Source of the DNA: Streptomyces sp. RB17
Lineage (GTDB): Bacteria > Actinomycetota > Actinomycetes > Streptomycetales > Streptomycetaceae
Length of the DNA stretch: 64,000 bases
Reading direction: 5' to 3'
Assembly: GCF_009604455.1 (NCBI RefSeq)
Contig: NZ_WEGL01000006.1
Span: 248,001-312,000, forward strand
The notes under the pieces were generated by a model that worked only from the letters and a program-made list of their open reading frames with translations, was not told the DNA's origin and made no database searches. Shown piece by piece: positions 35,345-44,445 of this stretch (position 1 is the stretch's first letter; each line of letters opens with the position of its first letter). A program made the translations under genes and the position numbers.

Positions 35345-36265
35345 ATGCAGACGAACATTCCGCCGCGGAGCACGATTCGACTGACACGCCGGGGCAGACT
35401 CGTCCTCGTCGTGGCCGGCGCCGTCGTGGTCGGTACCGCCGCGGCGGTACCGCTGCTGGCGCTGCACAGCGGCCCCGAACAGACACCGCGCGCCGCGCTG
35501 GTCGTCCCGGAGGGCTGGCGTGCGAGCCAGGTGTACGCCGCGATCGACAAGGCCCTCCAGCTGCCTCCCGGAAGCACGCGCAAGTCCGTCGGGAAGGCCG
35601 GTCTGAAGCTGCCGAGCGAGGCCGCGGGCAACCCGGAGGGGTATCTCTTCCCGGCGACATATCCCCTCGAGAAGGGAGCGACACCCGAGTCCGTGCTGCG
35701 TTTCATGGTCGACACCGCCGAGGGCAGGTTCAATGCGGCGCCGATCGCGGCCGGGGCGCAGCGCAAGGCGATGAACGTCTACCAGACCGTCACCATCGCC
35801 AGCATCGTCCAGGCGGAGGCCGCGACCAGGGCGGACATGGGCAAGGTCGCCCGAGTCGTCTTCAACCGGCTGGAGCGCGGGATGCCGCTGCAGATGGACT
35901 CGACGATCAACTACACGCTGAACCGCAGCACGCTCCGTACCGACCAGGACGACATCCGCATCGACAGTCCCTACAACTCCTACCAGCGCATGGGGCTGCC
36001 GCCCACACCGATCGACAACCCTGGCGAGGACGCGATGCGTGCCGCACTCAACCCGACGCCGGGCGAGTGGCTGTACTTCGTCACGGTCAAGCCGGGAGAG
36101 ACCCGCTTCACCTCCGACTACGCGACGCACATGCGCAACGTGGGAGAGTTCAACTCCCTCCACGCGGGCCCGGGTCGGGCGCAGAGCCCGAGCCAGGCAC
36201 AGAGCCCGAGCCAGGCACGGATCCCGAGTCAGAGTCCGGCCTCCCCGTGGCCCCCGGTCCGCTGA
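35345..36265 (+). CDS. mltG: Endolytic transglycosylase MltG-like protein
   Basis: 306 residues: a cytoplasmic start, one membrane helix (about 19-40), then an extracellular YceG domain. Markers are NPEGYLFPATYPLEKGATPESVL, TIASIVQAEAATRADMGKVARVVFNRLERGMPLQMDSTINY and SPYNSYQRMGLPPTPIDNPGEDAMRAALNP. The catalytic Glu159 is retained in IVQAEA. MltG cuts nascent glycan strands to set their length. The ATG at 35345 is chosen because the conserved N-terminus MQTNIPPRSTIRLTRRGR begins there. The C-terminus carries a short SPSQA-type repeat from an imperfect 18-bp tandem. Confidence 0.9.
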   Translation: MQTNIPPRSTIRLTRRGRLVLVVAGAVVVGTAAAVPLLALHSGPEQTPRAALVVPEGWRASQVYAAIDKALQLPPGSTRKSVGKAGLKLPSEAAGNPEGYLFPATYPLEKGATPESVLRFMVDTAEGRFNAAPIAAGAQRKAMNVYQTVTIASIVQAEAATRADMGKVARVVFNRLERGMPLQMDSTINYTLNRSTLRTDQDDIRIDSPYNSYQRMGLPPTPIDNPGEDAMRAALNPTPGEWLYFVTVKPGETRFTSDYATHMRNVGEFNSLHAGPGRAQSPSQAQSPSQARIPSQSPASPWPPVR

Positions 36266-36277
36266 GCGGGCGGGACG

Positions 36278-37357
36278 TCACGCGGCGACCGGCTGTTCCT
36301 CGGCCAGCAGTCTCCTGATGTCCCGGACGGCCGCGCGGCCCGCCCGGTTCGCGCCGATGGTACTGGCCGAGGGGCCGTAGCCGACGAGATGGACGCGTGG
36401 ATCGGCCACCGCCCGGGTTCCCTCGACCCGGATCCCACCGCCCGGCTCGCGCAGCCGCAGCGGACGGAGATGGTCCAGCGCCGCGCGGAACCCGGTCGCC
36501 CAGAGGATCACATCGGCGGTGACCTGCCGTCCGTCGTCCCACGCCACGCCGTCCGGCGTGATCCGGTCGAACATCGGCTGCCGGTCCAGCACTCCGTCCG
36601 CGAGACCCTGCCGGACGGCGTCGTTGAGGGGCAGCCCGGTGACCGAGACCACGCTGCGCGGAGGCAGCCCCTGGCGCACCCGCTCCTCCACCAGTGCGAC
36701 GGCCGCGCGGCCCACCTCCTGGTCGAACGGGCCCTCGCGGAACACCGGAGGCCGCCGGGTGACCCAGGTGGTCGCGGCCGCGTACGGGGCCAGCTCCAGC
36801 AGGTGCTGGGTGCCCGAGGCACCGCCGCCCACGACCACGACACGCTGCCCGGCGAACTCCTCGGGGCCGGCGTACTGCGCGGTGTGCAACTGCCGCCCGC
36901 GGAAGGTCTCCTGACCGGGATAGCGCGGCCAGAACGGCCGGTCCCACGTGCCGGTCGCATTGATCAGGGCGCGCGTCGACCAGGTGCCGTCCGAGGTCTC
37001 GACGAGCAGCCGCCCGCCGTCGCCTTCCCGCACCGCCCGAACGTCGACGGGACGTCGCACACGCAGGTCGAAGGCGCGCTCGTACCGGTCGAAGTACTCG
37101 CCGATCACCTCCGCCGAAGGCCGCGCGGGATCGGCGTCCGTCAGCTCCATGCCGGGCAGCGCGTGCATCCCGTGCACCTTCCCGTACGTCAGCGAGGGCC
37201 ACCGGAACTGCCAGGCGCCGCCCGGCGCGGGGGAGTGGTCGAGGACCACGGCATCGCGGTCCGGCTCGAAACCGGTGCGCCGCAGATGATAGGCGCTGGA
37301 CAGCCCGGCCTGACCAGCGCCGATGACGACGACCTCGACCTCGCGCGATTTGTTCAC
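36278..37357 (-). CDS. Flavin-containing monooxygenase-like NAD(P)/FAD oxidoreductase
   Basis: 359 residues. FAD-binding VVIGAGQAGLSSAYHLRR at the N-terminus, a second dinucleotide fold VVVVGGGASGTQHLLELA, GKVHGMHALPGMEL, and the ATG-type motif ILWATGFRAALDHLRPL near the C-terminus. These fit the group A/B flavoprotein monooxygenases. Cytosolic. GTG at 37357 is chosen since the Rossmann domain begins just after it; the ribosome site is weak. It converges on mltG with a 12-bp gap. Confidence 0.9.
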   Translation of the reverse strand: MNKSREVEVVVIGAGQAGLSSAYHLRRTGFEPDRDAVVLDHSPAPGGAWQFRWPSLTYGKVHGMHALPGMELTDADPARPSAEVIGEYFDRYERAFDLRVRRPVDVRAVREGDGGRLLVETSDGTWSTRALINATGTWDRPFWPRYPGQETFRGRQLHTAQYAGPEEFAGQRVVVVGGGASGTQHLLELAPYAAATTWVTRRPPVFREGPFDQEVGRAAVALVEERVRQGLPPRSVVSVTGLPLNDAVRQGLADGVLDRQPMFDRITPDGVAWDDGRQVTADVILWATGFRAALDHLRPLRLREPGGGIRVEGTRAVADPRVHLVGYGPSASTIGANRAGRAAVRDIRRLLAEEQPVAA

Positions 37358-37980
37358 GCCTCTACCAACCGGGATCCGGGCACGGATCTTCCCGAGAACC
37401 CGCGGTGGGACTCCCGGACGCCGACGGCAGGGCCCCGCCTCCCGGCTCACCGCCCGCCGGACACCAGCTGTGGCGCTCCGGTGTGCTGCGCGAACGCGGC
37501 CGTGGTCCAGCCAGGTGCCCTCGGCGATGTGCACCGTGTACTCGATGTCCGGCGCCCGCACCCCGCCGCATCACGGGCGTCGTTGGGGCCGTAGTCGTGT
37601 CGTTCCACGAGGATGCGGCCGCCGCCGGCGGCAGGAACCCGTGCTCTCGGAGGCGACGTGCGGCAGCCCGGTGTCCTCGGCCCACGCAGCTCAGCCCGGC
37701 CGCCTTCAGGCAGGCGACCGAACAGCAGGCCACAGGGGCAGTGGAGCCCGAGGAGGGAAAGAAGCCGGAAAGGGTGCCGGCGGCAGCGGGGACACGCGGC
37801 GCAGGTCGCCGCAGCAGGTCCATATGACCGCGCGTGTGAGCAGGGCTGAACACAACATGCGGCAGAACGCGGCCAGATGGCCGCCACAGTCACACGGGCG
37901 TCTCGTCCTGTGGACCGGCCGTCTCAGGATGCCCTCGCGCCGCAGGGTGCGGAGCCCGGCGTATGGGCCAGGATGGGGGC
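37358..37980. other. Gene-free or decayed segment
   Basis: 623 bp between the monooxygenase and yjbQ. Several frames are open, and a minus-strand frame contains two CxxC pairs (CAACPRC and CPCG), but none has a ribosome site, stable codon bias or a recognisable family. It may be a decayed gene. No hairpin stands out. Confidence 0.45.
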
Positions 37981-38403
37981 ATGCCAGATGCCTTCACCAC
38001 CCGCATGCTGCACATCTCCACCGGCTCCCGGGAACGCGTCGTCGACCTCACCGGTGACTGCGAGGACTTTCTGCGCGCGGCGGCGGCCGGCCGCGACGGC
38101 CTGCTCAGTGTCTTCGTCCCGCACGCAACCGCCGGAATCGCCGTCATCGAGACGGGCGCCGGCAGCGACGACGACCTCCTCGCCGCCCTGCACACCCTGC
38201 TCCCCGCCGACGACCGCTGGCAGCACCGCCACGGCAGCCCCGGCCACGGCCGCGACCACGTCCTCCCGGCCATCGTCCCGCCCCACGCGACCCTCCCGGT
38301 GATCGGCGGCCGCCTGGAGCTGGGCACCTGGCAGTCGGTCTGCCTGGTCGACACCAACAGGGATAATCCCAGCCGTCAGGTGCGGCTGAGCTTTCTGGGC
38401 TGA
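37981..38403 (+). CDS. yjbQ: YjbQ/UPF0047 family protein (secondary thiamine-phosphate synthase)
   Basis: 140 residues of the small YjbQ barrel: LHISTGSRERVVDLTGDCEDFL, LLSVFVPHATAGIAVIETGAG, HGSPGHGRDHVLPAIVPPHATLPVIGGRLELGTWQSVCLVDTNRDNPSRQV. The conserved His residues coordinate a ligand in the family. ATG at 37981 follows GGGGG; an earlier ATG adds six residues. Its last codons (VRLSFLG stop) and the next 30 bp are repeated in diverged form at 59091-59135. Confidence 0.9.
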   Translation: MPDAFTTRMLHISTGSRERVVDLTGDCEDFLRAAAAGRDGLLSVFVPHATAGIAVIETGAGSDDDLLAALHTLLPADDRWQHRHGSPGHGRDHVLPAIVPPHATLPVIGGRLELGTWQSVCLVDTNRDNPSRQVRLSFLG

Positions 38404-38432
38404 GCAAGATCGTCCTGGGTGTGGCCGCCATG
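38388..38432 (+). repeat. Left copy of a 45-bp direct repeat at the yjbQ 3' end
   Basis: Spans the last codons and stop of yjbQ and continues through CAAGATCGTCCTGGG. It matches 59091-59135 in the same orientation at 39 of 45 positions, including a 15-bp exact core (38405-38419 and 59108-59122). It marks the start of the segment carrying the IS remnant and the glycan and copper loci. Either a remnant attachment site or a shared IS terminus. Confidence 0.6.
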
Positions 38433-38634
38433 TCTCCGTACCTTGCGTGTTCGAAGCGTAGAAGTCTTGCGCGGTACGGTCCTGAACATGACGGCAGGAG
38501 TGCCGGCATGGCCCTGCCCGGAAGCGATCGATGCCCCTCCCCGATGCCGGACGAGGGGCCGCCTGGGGCCGGCGCGGAGGCAGGCACGGCACCTGGTGAT
38601 CACGAGGTACCGAAACCCTGACGCGGCTCCGACG

Positions 38635-38880
38635 TCACCGGATGAGCTCCCCAGCCTGCTGACCTGCCTGGCCCCGTGTGCCGTCCTGGCCGGAGCGAAG
38701 TCCCTGGCCGCGATCGCGAAGTGGGTCACCGACGCCCCTCCCTGCATCCTGGCCCGGCTCGGTGGCCCGTGCCGGGAACCTGACCGCAGCCCCGTCACCC
38801 CAGCCGAGGCCACCGTGCGCCGCGCTCTCCAACGCATCGACGGCGACGCGCTGGATACAGCCATCGGCAGCAGCGAGACC
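38635..38880 (+). pseudogene. ISAs1-family transposase remnant (N-terminal part)
   Basis: Encodes SPDELPSLLTCLAP, AVLAGAKSLAAIAKWVTDAP, LARLGG and PAEATVRRALQRIDGDALDTAIG, the N-terminal domain of ISAs1-type transposases. The segment between LLTCLAP and AVLAGA, where the family has the basic DPRRRRG region, is deleted, and the catalytic DDE domain is missing altogether. It is thus a dead fragment, left by an old insertion immediately downstream of yjbQ. Confidence 0.75.
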
Positions 38881-39212
38881 ACCACGTCCACCGCGGCGAC
38901 CCCGACCACGCAACCTACCGCTGGAACGTCCACGATGACCGCTGCCACGGTTTCGGGGGCAATGCGGTCATCGCGTCCTGGTACAAGCAAGCCCCCCGTC
39001 CTCGACCTCGACGGCCGCCCCAGCCCGTATCCGACGCGCTGCTCGATGAATCACCGTCCGGGGTCGGCGCCGACGGACTCGGCTGAACCCAACTGCCGTG
39101 CCAGAGGCGGGCCGTGAGCGGCCCGCCTCCGCGGAGCCACAGCCCTCGGTTCACCGCGCGACGGGCAGAGCGGGCTGCTCGGCTCATCGTGAGAGAGGGC
39201 TGCCGCCTTGCC
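38881..39212. other. Degenerate sequence between the IS remnant and the glycosidase gene
   Basis: 332 bp. One plus frame reads TYRWNVHDDRCHGFGGNAV and ASWYKQAPRPRP up to a stop near 39085, which looks like the truncated end of an unrecognised gene in a different frame from the transposase. No start, promoter or complete gene is visible. Confidence 0.4.
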
Positions 39213-42200
39213 TCACCGCACCTCGCGTGTGTACGGCGCGACGGTGATCCGGTCGATCAGTGGTGCGTAGCGCGAGCGGAGCAGCACTCCAGGGAAGGTG
39301 TCCGAGGCGTATGTGGAGCCGTCGAAGTTCGGCAGTTCCTCGGAGCGGAAGGTGATGGTGTTCTGTCCCTTCCTGAGGTGGACCGGGACGGTCAGCTCCC
39401 AGAAGTTGTTCTGATGGAAGCTGTGCGGGAAGCTGACGCGCCGCATGTCGCTGCCGTTGACGGTGATGTCGGCGTGACGGGCGAGCGGGTCAGGGTTGTA
39501 GTGGGTGGCCTCGGACTGCTCGGGGTTGGAATAGCGGATGCGCAGTGCGTACAAGCCGGCCTTGTCCGCAGCGACCGTGAACGTCGCGGTGTTGTCGTTG
39601 CCCGGGTCGCCGCCGATCCCGGTGATCGCCGTGCCGTCGGTCGCCAGGGACAGCGGGGTAAGCGTGGCCGAGCCCGTGAGCTCGGCGTCCTGCGCCTCGT
39701 ACGTACGCGCCTCGAGCGTGCCGTCCGTGGGCGTGACCGTCAGGCGGTCGACCAGCGTGGCGGCCGAACCGCCGGTCACCGTCACCTTGTTGACGCCGCC
39801 CGAGAGGGAGACGGCCACCTCGTGACTGCTCTTGGTCACGTGCAGTACGTCGTGCGCGTTGACGGACAGCTGCGCGTTCCCGCCGCCGAGGGTGTCGACC
39901 TCGAGGGTGGCCTCCCGGTCGGCGGGGGAGTAGACCCAGAACGTGGCCGTCTGGTTCTTCGCGACCCGGACCGCGCCCGAGCCGGTGGCGGGGGTCCCGG
40001 TGTGCTTCGGCAGGTCGTAGACGGGCCGCGCCCCGCCGCTCGTCCAGGCCAGCTCGCCCTCGTAGACCCTGGTGGCCGCCGACGCGGACGGCAGGGACAG
40101 CGTGAGACGGTCGACGATGGCGTCGCCCTTGGTGGCGCGCTTGCCGTCGAGGCTCTTCGCGGCGAGCGTCAGGGTGTGCTTGCCCTTGGTGAGGTGGACC
40201 TTGGTGTCGGTGTGGTCCCACACCACCCACTTGTAGCCGAGCGGCATGTACAGCTCCTGCTCGCTGTCCGCCTGTCCGTCCACTCGTAGGAACACGTTGG
40301 TGGGGCCCTGCTCCTTCACCTTGTCGAACGTGTTGAGGGAGTTGGCGAAGACGCTCAGGTCGTAGGTGCCGTCCTCGGGCACGTCGACGCCGAAGTCCAG
40401 CGTGACGTCCGAGCCTGTGCGCAGCCCGCCGACGTCGTAGCCGCCCGAGGTGTAGAACTTCGACACGTCGGCGGGCGAACCCTCCGGGCCGTTCCTGGAG
40501 TAGCCGGACCCGGTGTGCGCCGCGTCCTCCGCCTCGTACGACCCCTGCCAGCGCACGGGCGGTGACTGGGTGCCCTTCGCCTTCCGGGCCGGGCTGAGGA
40601 CGATCTCGTACGCCGAGGACTCCTTGAGCTTCGGCAGCGTGCCGTCACCGAAGTCGACGAGGACCTGGCCGTTGTCATCGACCTCGAGGTTTGTCTCGGC
40701 CAGCAGCTTCGGGCCGGAGTTGTCGCCCACCTGGCCGCTCCAGTCGATCTCGCTCACCCAGGCGTGGACGGTGTCTCCGAAGACCTTCTTGGGGACGTTG
40801 TCGAAGGTGATGTGGCCCTTGCCGTCGGACCCGCCGAAGATCAGCCGGGACTGCTTCTTCTTCGCGTCGAGCGTGGCGACTCCCTGCATGGTGTAGTTCT
40901 GGCCCGGGAACGGCGGTGTCACGGTCACCGTGTGCCCGCTCATCGAGGCGTACGAGTTGAGCAGCCACCACTGGCCGTTGCCGCGGTTGGACCGCACCGC
41001 GGAGTCGGAGAGGTTGCCGTCGATGTTCCAGTACGCGATGTCGGCGTCCACCTTGGACTCCTCGATCGCGGACACCCACTGGATCATCTGTCCGGGCACC
41101 GAGGTGTGGTAGTTGAATGCGTACTCGTTGATGTTGATCGGGAGCTGGGTGCCCTCGCGGTCGGTGCCCTGGAACAGCTCCTTCTCCCATGCCCGGTACT
41201 TGGTGACGCTCTGGCGCACCGCCTCGGGGTGGCTCAGCTCGTGCCAGGTGATGACGTCCGGGAGCGTGCCGGCGGCCAGGGCGTGCGTGAGGAAGCCCTT
41301 CACCTGGTCGTACAGGACGCTCGTGTTGGGGCCGGCTATGCGGGCACTGGGCATTTTGCCCTTGATGAGCTTGTAGACCTCGTCCCACGCGGCGAAATAG
41401 TCCTTGGGGTCGTCGAGCCAGCTGACCTTGTCGTAACTCCACTCGCCGGTGCCGAACATGTTGCCTTCGGGCTCGTTGAAGGGCACGAAGACGATGTTGT
41501 CCTGGTACTGCTTCGGCAGCTGCAGGACCTGGTCGACCTGCTTGGCGATCTTCTTCTCGTAGAGCTTGAGCTTCTCTGCGGGCGTGTCGCCCGGCCACTC
41601 GTACGGGAAGCCGCGGTGGATGTCGGTCATGTAGATGTAGACGTCACCGTCGGTGGAGTCGGCCAGCGGCTTGACGACGTCCAGCGCGTCGGCCCCCGGG
41701 TGCTGCGGGCCGTCCTGGGCCTTCGTGGAGACCGTGCGCAGTCCCATGCCCTCGATGAGGTTGTCGGTGGGGACGCCCGGTCCGTACACGCCGTAGAGCG
41801 TGCCGGAGGCGCCGCCGTGGAACGCGCCGGTGTCCGAGCCGAGGTCGACGGTGAGCTCTCCCTCCCGGACCACGGTGACGGTCGCCCGCACGGCCCGCCC
41901 GGCCGCTGCTCCGGCCACGGTGAACGTGCCCGGCTGGGCGTACTTCTCGGGCCCTGCGGCGTCCCAGGTGATGGGCGTGTCGCGGTCGTAGCCGTCGGAG
42001 AAGGACGAGCGGACCGTCGCGGGTAGGGACGGGGCCGTCCCGGTCGTCGTACGGACCTCGAAGGACGTCTGCGAGAGCTGCTGGAGCGTGGGCACCGTCC
42101 CGACCGTACCGGCCACCTGCTCGGGGCTGAGCGCAGCATGCCACACCGTGAAGTCGTCGATCGCGCCCTTGAGCAGGGGGTCCTGGTAGAAGGACTTGCC

Positions 42201-42872
42201 GATGTAGCCGGCAGCCGTGGCCGAACCGTCCAGCAGGTCCTTGGCCTTGACGGTCGTCGATGCGGCGGAGACAGCCACTCCGTCGAGGTAGGTGGTGACC
42301 CGGTGGGTGGCGGTGTCGAGGGTGACGGTGACGGTCCGCCAGCCGTCGGAGGGCAGGGGCGCATAGCCGGAGACCTGTGCTTCCGCGCCTCCCCCGCCGG
42401 TGGTCACGGCGGTGCGCAGCACGCTGCCGTTGTAGGGCGTCGTGAACAGGTACTTCGTGGTGTCGGTGCCGAGGTCGAAGATCCGCTGCCAGGACGACGT
42501 GTCCCCACTCCACTTCACGCGGGCCGAGACCGTCAAGTCGCTTGCGTCGCCCAGAACTTCGCGGGGCAGGCGGACGTACGCGCCGTCGGAGGTGGGTGCT
42601 CCGCCGGGCAGGGCGAGCGCCGTGCCGCCGTCCGTGCCCGCGACGGTCCGGGCGGTGGAGCCGTTCACCAGGGTCGCCGTCAGGCCGTTGCCGGAGCTGT
42701 CGGTGATCCTTCCGGAGGCGAGGTCGTCCTGGTCGAAGGTGTAGTGGGCGACGGGCTGGGGCGGGCCGGCCGCCTGCGCGGGGGCGGCCGGTGCGGCCAG
42801 CAGGCCCGCGCCGAGGGTCAGTGCCACGGCGGCCGGAGCCCGGCGCCGCGCGGATCTGTCAGCGGATGGCAT
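39213..42872 (-). CDS. Large secreted modular clan GH-A glycosidase
   Basis: 1219 residues. Signal peptide (ARRRAPAAVALTLGAGLLAAPAAPAQA), a LamG-like lectin domain (about 35-240; VAHYTFDQDDLASGRITDSSGNGL), a Big_4-like Ig domain, then a TIM-barrel catalytic region with FVPFNEPEGN (acid/base candidate Glu467) and NINEYAFN (nucleophile candidate Glu583). At least two C-terminal CBM35/CBM6-like modules follow (for example YEAEDAAHTGSGYSRNG and YEAQDAELTGSATL). The fold suggests GH39 or a relative. ATG at 42872 follows GAGGA. It diverges from the lacI-transport operon over four CGAACCGGTTCG sites, so it is the secreted depolymerase or debranching enzyme of that locus. Confidence 0.85.
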   Translation of the reverse strand: MPSADRSARRRAPAAVALTLGAGLLAAPAAPAQAAGPPQPVAHYTFDQDDLASGRITDSSGNGLTATLVNGSTARTVAGTDGGTALALPGGAPTSDGAYVRLPREVLGDASDLTVSARVKWSGDTSSWQRIFDLGTDTTKYLFTTPYNGSVLRTAVTTGGGGAEAQVSGYAPLPSDGWRTVTVTLDTATHRVTTYLDGVAVSAASTTVKAKDLLDGSATAAGYIGKSFYQDPLLKGAIDDFTVWHAALSPEQVAGTVGTVPTLQQLSQTSFEVRTTTGTAPSLPATVRSSFSDGYDRDTPITWDAAGPEKYAQPGTFTVAGAAAGRAVRATVTVVREGELTVDLGSDTGAFHGGASGTLYGVYGPGVPTDNLIEGMGLRTVSTKAQDGPQHPGADALDVVKPLADSTDGDVYIYMTDIHRGFPYEWPGDTPAEKLKLYEKKIAKQVDQVLQLPKQYQDNIVFVPFNEPEGNMFGTGEWSYDKVSWLDDPKDYFAAWDEVYKLIKGKMPSARIAGPNTSVLYDQVKGFLTHALAAGTLPDVITWHELSHPEAVRQSVTKYRAWEKELFQGTDREGTQLPININEYAFNYHTSVPGQMIQWVSAIEESKVDADIAYWNIDGNLSDSAVRSNRGNGQWWLLNSYASMSGHTVTVTPPFPGQNYTMQGVATLDAKKKQSRLIFGGSDGKGHITFDNVPKKVFGDTVHAWVSEIDWSGQVGDNSGPKLLAETNLEVDDNGQVLVDFGDGTLPKLKESSAYEIVLSPARKAKGTQSPPVRWQGSYEAEDAAHTGSGYSRNGPEGSPADVSKFYTSGGYDVGGLRTGSDVTLDFGVDVPEDGTYDLSVFANSLNTFDKVKEQGPTNVFLRVDGQADSEQELYMPLGYKWVVWDHTDTKVHLTKGKHTLTLAAKSLDGKRATKGDAIVDRLTLSLPSASAATRVYEGELAWTSGGARPVYDLPKHTGTPATGSGAVRVAKNQTATFWVYSPADREATLEVDTLGGGNAQLSVNAHDVLHVTKSSHEVAVSLSGGVNKVTVTGGSAATLVDRLTVTPTDGTLEARTYEAQDAELTGSATLTPLSLATDGTAITGIGGDPGNDNTATFTVAADKAGLYALRIRYSNPEQSEATHYNPDPLARHADITVNGSDMRRVSFPHSFHQNNFWELTVPVHLRKGQNTITFRSEELPNFDGSTYASDTFPGVLLRSRYAPLIDRITVAPYTREVR

Positions 42873-42926
42873 GGATTGCGTCCTCGATCCTTGCATAGGA
42901 GGTTCCGAAGGCGTCGGCGCGCGGAA

Positions 42927-42940
42927 TCGAACCGGTTCGA
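42927..42940. promoter_or_regulatory. LacI-type operator 1
   Basis: Perfect 14-bp palindrome TCGAACCGGTTCGA, 55 bp upstream of the secreted glycosidase start, suited to repress that gene. Confidence 0.85.
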
Positions 42941-43050
42941 CCGCATGCGCCACAGCGACAAGGGAACTCTTCTGGCCGGCGGGTTGGACGCCCCCGCGTT
43001 CCGGGGGAAGGTGCGAAGCGGGCTCATGGCCGTCGGAAGGATCACTTCGT

Positions 43051-43062
43051 CGAACCGGTTCG
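43051..43062. promoter_or_regulatory. LacI-type operator 2
   Basis: CGAACCGGTTCG, with flanking TTCG and CGAA that extend the symmetry, in the middle of the divergent region. Confidence 0.85.
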
Positions 43063-43154
43063 CGAAGTTAGCACCGGGGAGGCCGACCAGCAATCCCTCC
43101 GACGCAAGGGTGCCTTCGTGCCCTTTCGGCGTCGGAAAAGTCCGGCAGGAGGTG

Positions 43155-43183
43155 TTGACAGTCGTGTGGGTCCTTCCTACCTT
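43155..43183 (+). promoter_or_regulatory. Housekeeping-type promoter for lacI and the transport operon
   Basis: -35 TTGACA (43155-43160), 17-bp spacer, -10 TACCTT (43178-43183), a near-consensus principal sigma-factor promoter. The operator at 43193-43204 overlaps the expected transcription start, so repressor binding should block it. Confidence 0.7.
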
Positions 43184-43192
43184 CGCTTCACG

Positions 43193-43204
43193 CGAACCGG
43201 TTCG
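43193..43204. promoter_or_regulatory. LacI-type operator 3
   Basis: CGAACCGGTTCG, starting 10 bp after the -10 element at the expected transcription start. Confidence 0.85.
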
Positions 43205-43272
43205 ACAACCGGCTCCTGATCCGCGTCCCACCCTTCACCCTCACGACCGGCGGCCGCTCCCTGCTAGAGGCG

Positions 43273-43286
43273 TCGAACCGGTTCGA
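43273..43286. promoter_or_regulatory. LacI-type operator 4
   Basis: Perfect 14-bp palindrome TCGAACCGGTTCGA that ends 13 nt before the lacI start codon, right next to its ribosome site AAGGAGG. Suggests tight autoregulation. Confidence 0.85.
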
Positions 43287-43299
43287 GCAAGGAGGCACC

Positions 43300-44313
43300 G
43301 TGAACATCGGCGAGATCGCCCGGCGGGCCGGTGTCTCGCGCAGCACCGTGTCCTACGCGCTCAGCGGCAAGCGCCCTGTCTCCGACGACACCCGCCGGAA
43401 GATCCAGCAGGTCATCGACGAACTGGGCTACCGGCCCAATGCGAGTGCGCGGGCCCTGGCCAACGGCCGGACCAGCACGATCGGCCTGGTGTTCCCGCCG
43501 GCCGGCAACCACTACACCGGGATGCAGCTGGACTTCATCGGCAGTGTGGTGGAGGCCGCCGCGGCCTACGACTACGACGTGCTGTTGTCCCCGAGCGGTG
43601 TGGACAGCGACCGCTCGTTCCAGCGGCTGCTGGGGGAGCGGCGCGTCGACGGTGCGATCCTGATGGAGATCAGGCTGGAGGACGACCGGGTCGATCACCT
43701 GGCCGCCCTGGACTTCCCCTCCGTCGCCATCGGCCGCACCGCTCACCCCGAGGGCAGCTGGTGGGTCGGCCTGGACCACACCGCGCTGGCGGCGGCGTGC
43801 GTGCACCATCTGGCGGACCTCGGCCACCGGCGGGTCGCCTTCGTCAACCGGCCCGAGCAGCTGCTGCGATCCGGATACGAGTCCGCGCACCGGGGCCTCG
43901 ACGGCTTCACCAAGGCCGCCGCCGAGCGCGGGCTGACGGTGCGGACGTACTGCTGCGGGGACGACGCCGCGTCCGGCCAGGCCTGCCTGGAACGGATCCT
44001 GCACGACGACCCGGCCACCACGGCCCTGGTCACACTCAACGAGGCCGCCCTGGGAGGCCTGTACCGGGGGCTCGCCCAGGCGGGCCGCCACGTGCCACGC
44101 GACTTCTCCGTCACCGGGGTCGTGGCCGCGCGCTGGGCGGAGACGGTGACTCCGCAGCTCACCGCGGCCGACGTACCGGCGGAGGAAATGGGCCGTCGCG
44201 CCGTCGAGTTGCTCGTGGAGCGGCTGGACCATCCCGACGCTCCGCCCCGGCACCATCTCCTCGCGCCGCCGATCTCGCTGCGGGCCAGCACCGGTCCCGG
44301 TACGGCGCCCTGA
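43300..44313 (+). CDS. LacI-family transcriptional regulator
   Basis: 337 residues. N-terminal helix-turn-helix NIGEIARRAGVSRSTVSYALSGKRPVSDDTRRKIQQVIDELGYRPNASARAL with hinge helix, then a periplasmic-binding-protein-like sugar domain (TIGLVFPPAGNHYTGMQLDFIGSVVEAAAAYDYDVLLSP and later HLADLGHRRVAFVNRP). GTG start follows AAGGAGG. LacI proteins of this kind recognise palindromes with a central CCGG or CG, matching the four nearby CGAACCGGTTCG sites. The inducer is probably a sugar released by the linked glycosidases. Confidence 0.94.
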   Translation: MNIGEIARRAGVSRSTVSYALSGKRPVSDDTRRKIQQVIDELGYRPNASARALANGRTSTIGLVFPPAGNHYTGMQLDFIGSVVEAAAAYDYDVLLSPSGVDSDRSFQRLLGERRVDGAILMEIRLEDDRVDHLAALDFPSVAIGRTAHPEGSWWVGLDHTALAAACVHHLADLGHRRVAFVNRPEQLLRSGYESAHRGLDGFTKAAAERGLTVRTYCCGDDAASGQACLERILHDDPATTALVTLNEAALGGLYRGLAQAGRHVPRDFSVTGVVAARWAETVTPQLTAADVPAEEMGRRAVELLVERLDHPDAPPRHHLLAPPISLRASTGPGTAP

Positions 44314-44445
44314 CCGCACCCCTCGGGTAACCCCCAGGTTCCCGCTTCACCCGCCGATCGCTCACCGGCGCCGTCCGGCGTGCCCGTTCTTCCTCGTCAC
44401 CCCGTGCCCTCGGCTCCCGCATGCCCGAAACCAAAGGAACCCGCG

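Noticed and set aside
37447..37893. Minus-strand frame with CxxC pairs (CAACPRC, CPCG)
   Set aside because: No start signal and Arg/Pro-rich composition typical of shadow frames; two CxxC pairs alone are weak support.
39114..40289. Plus-strand frame opposite the large glycosidase
   Set aside because: Val/Gly/Arg-rich shadow of a well-supported gene on the other strand.
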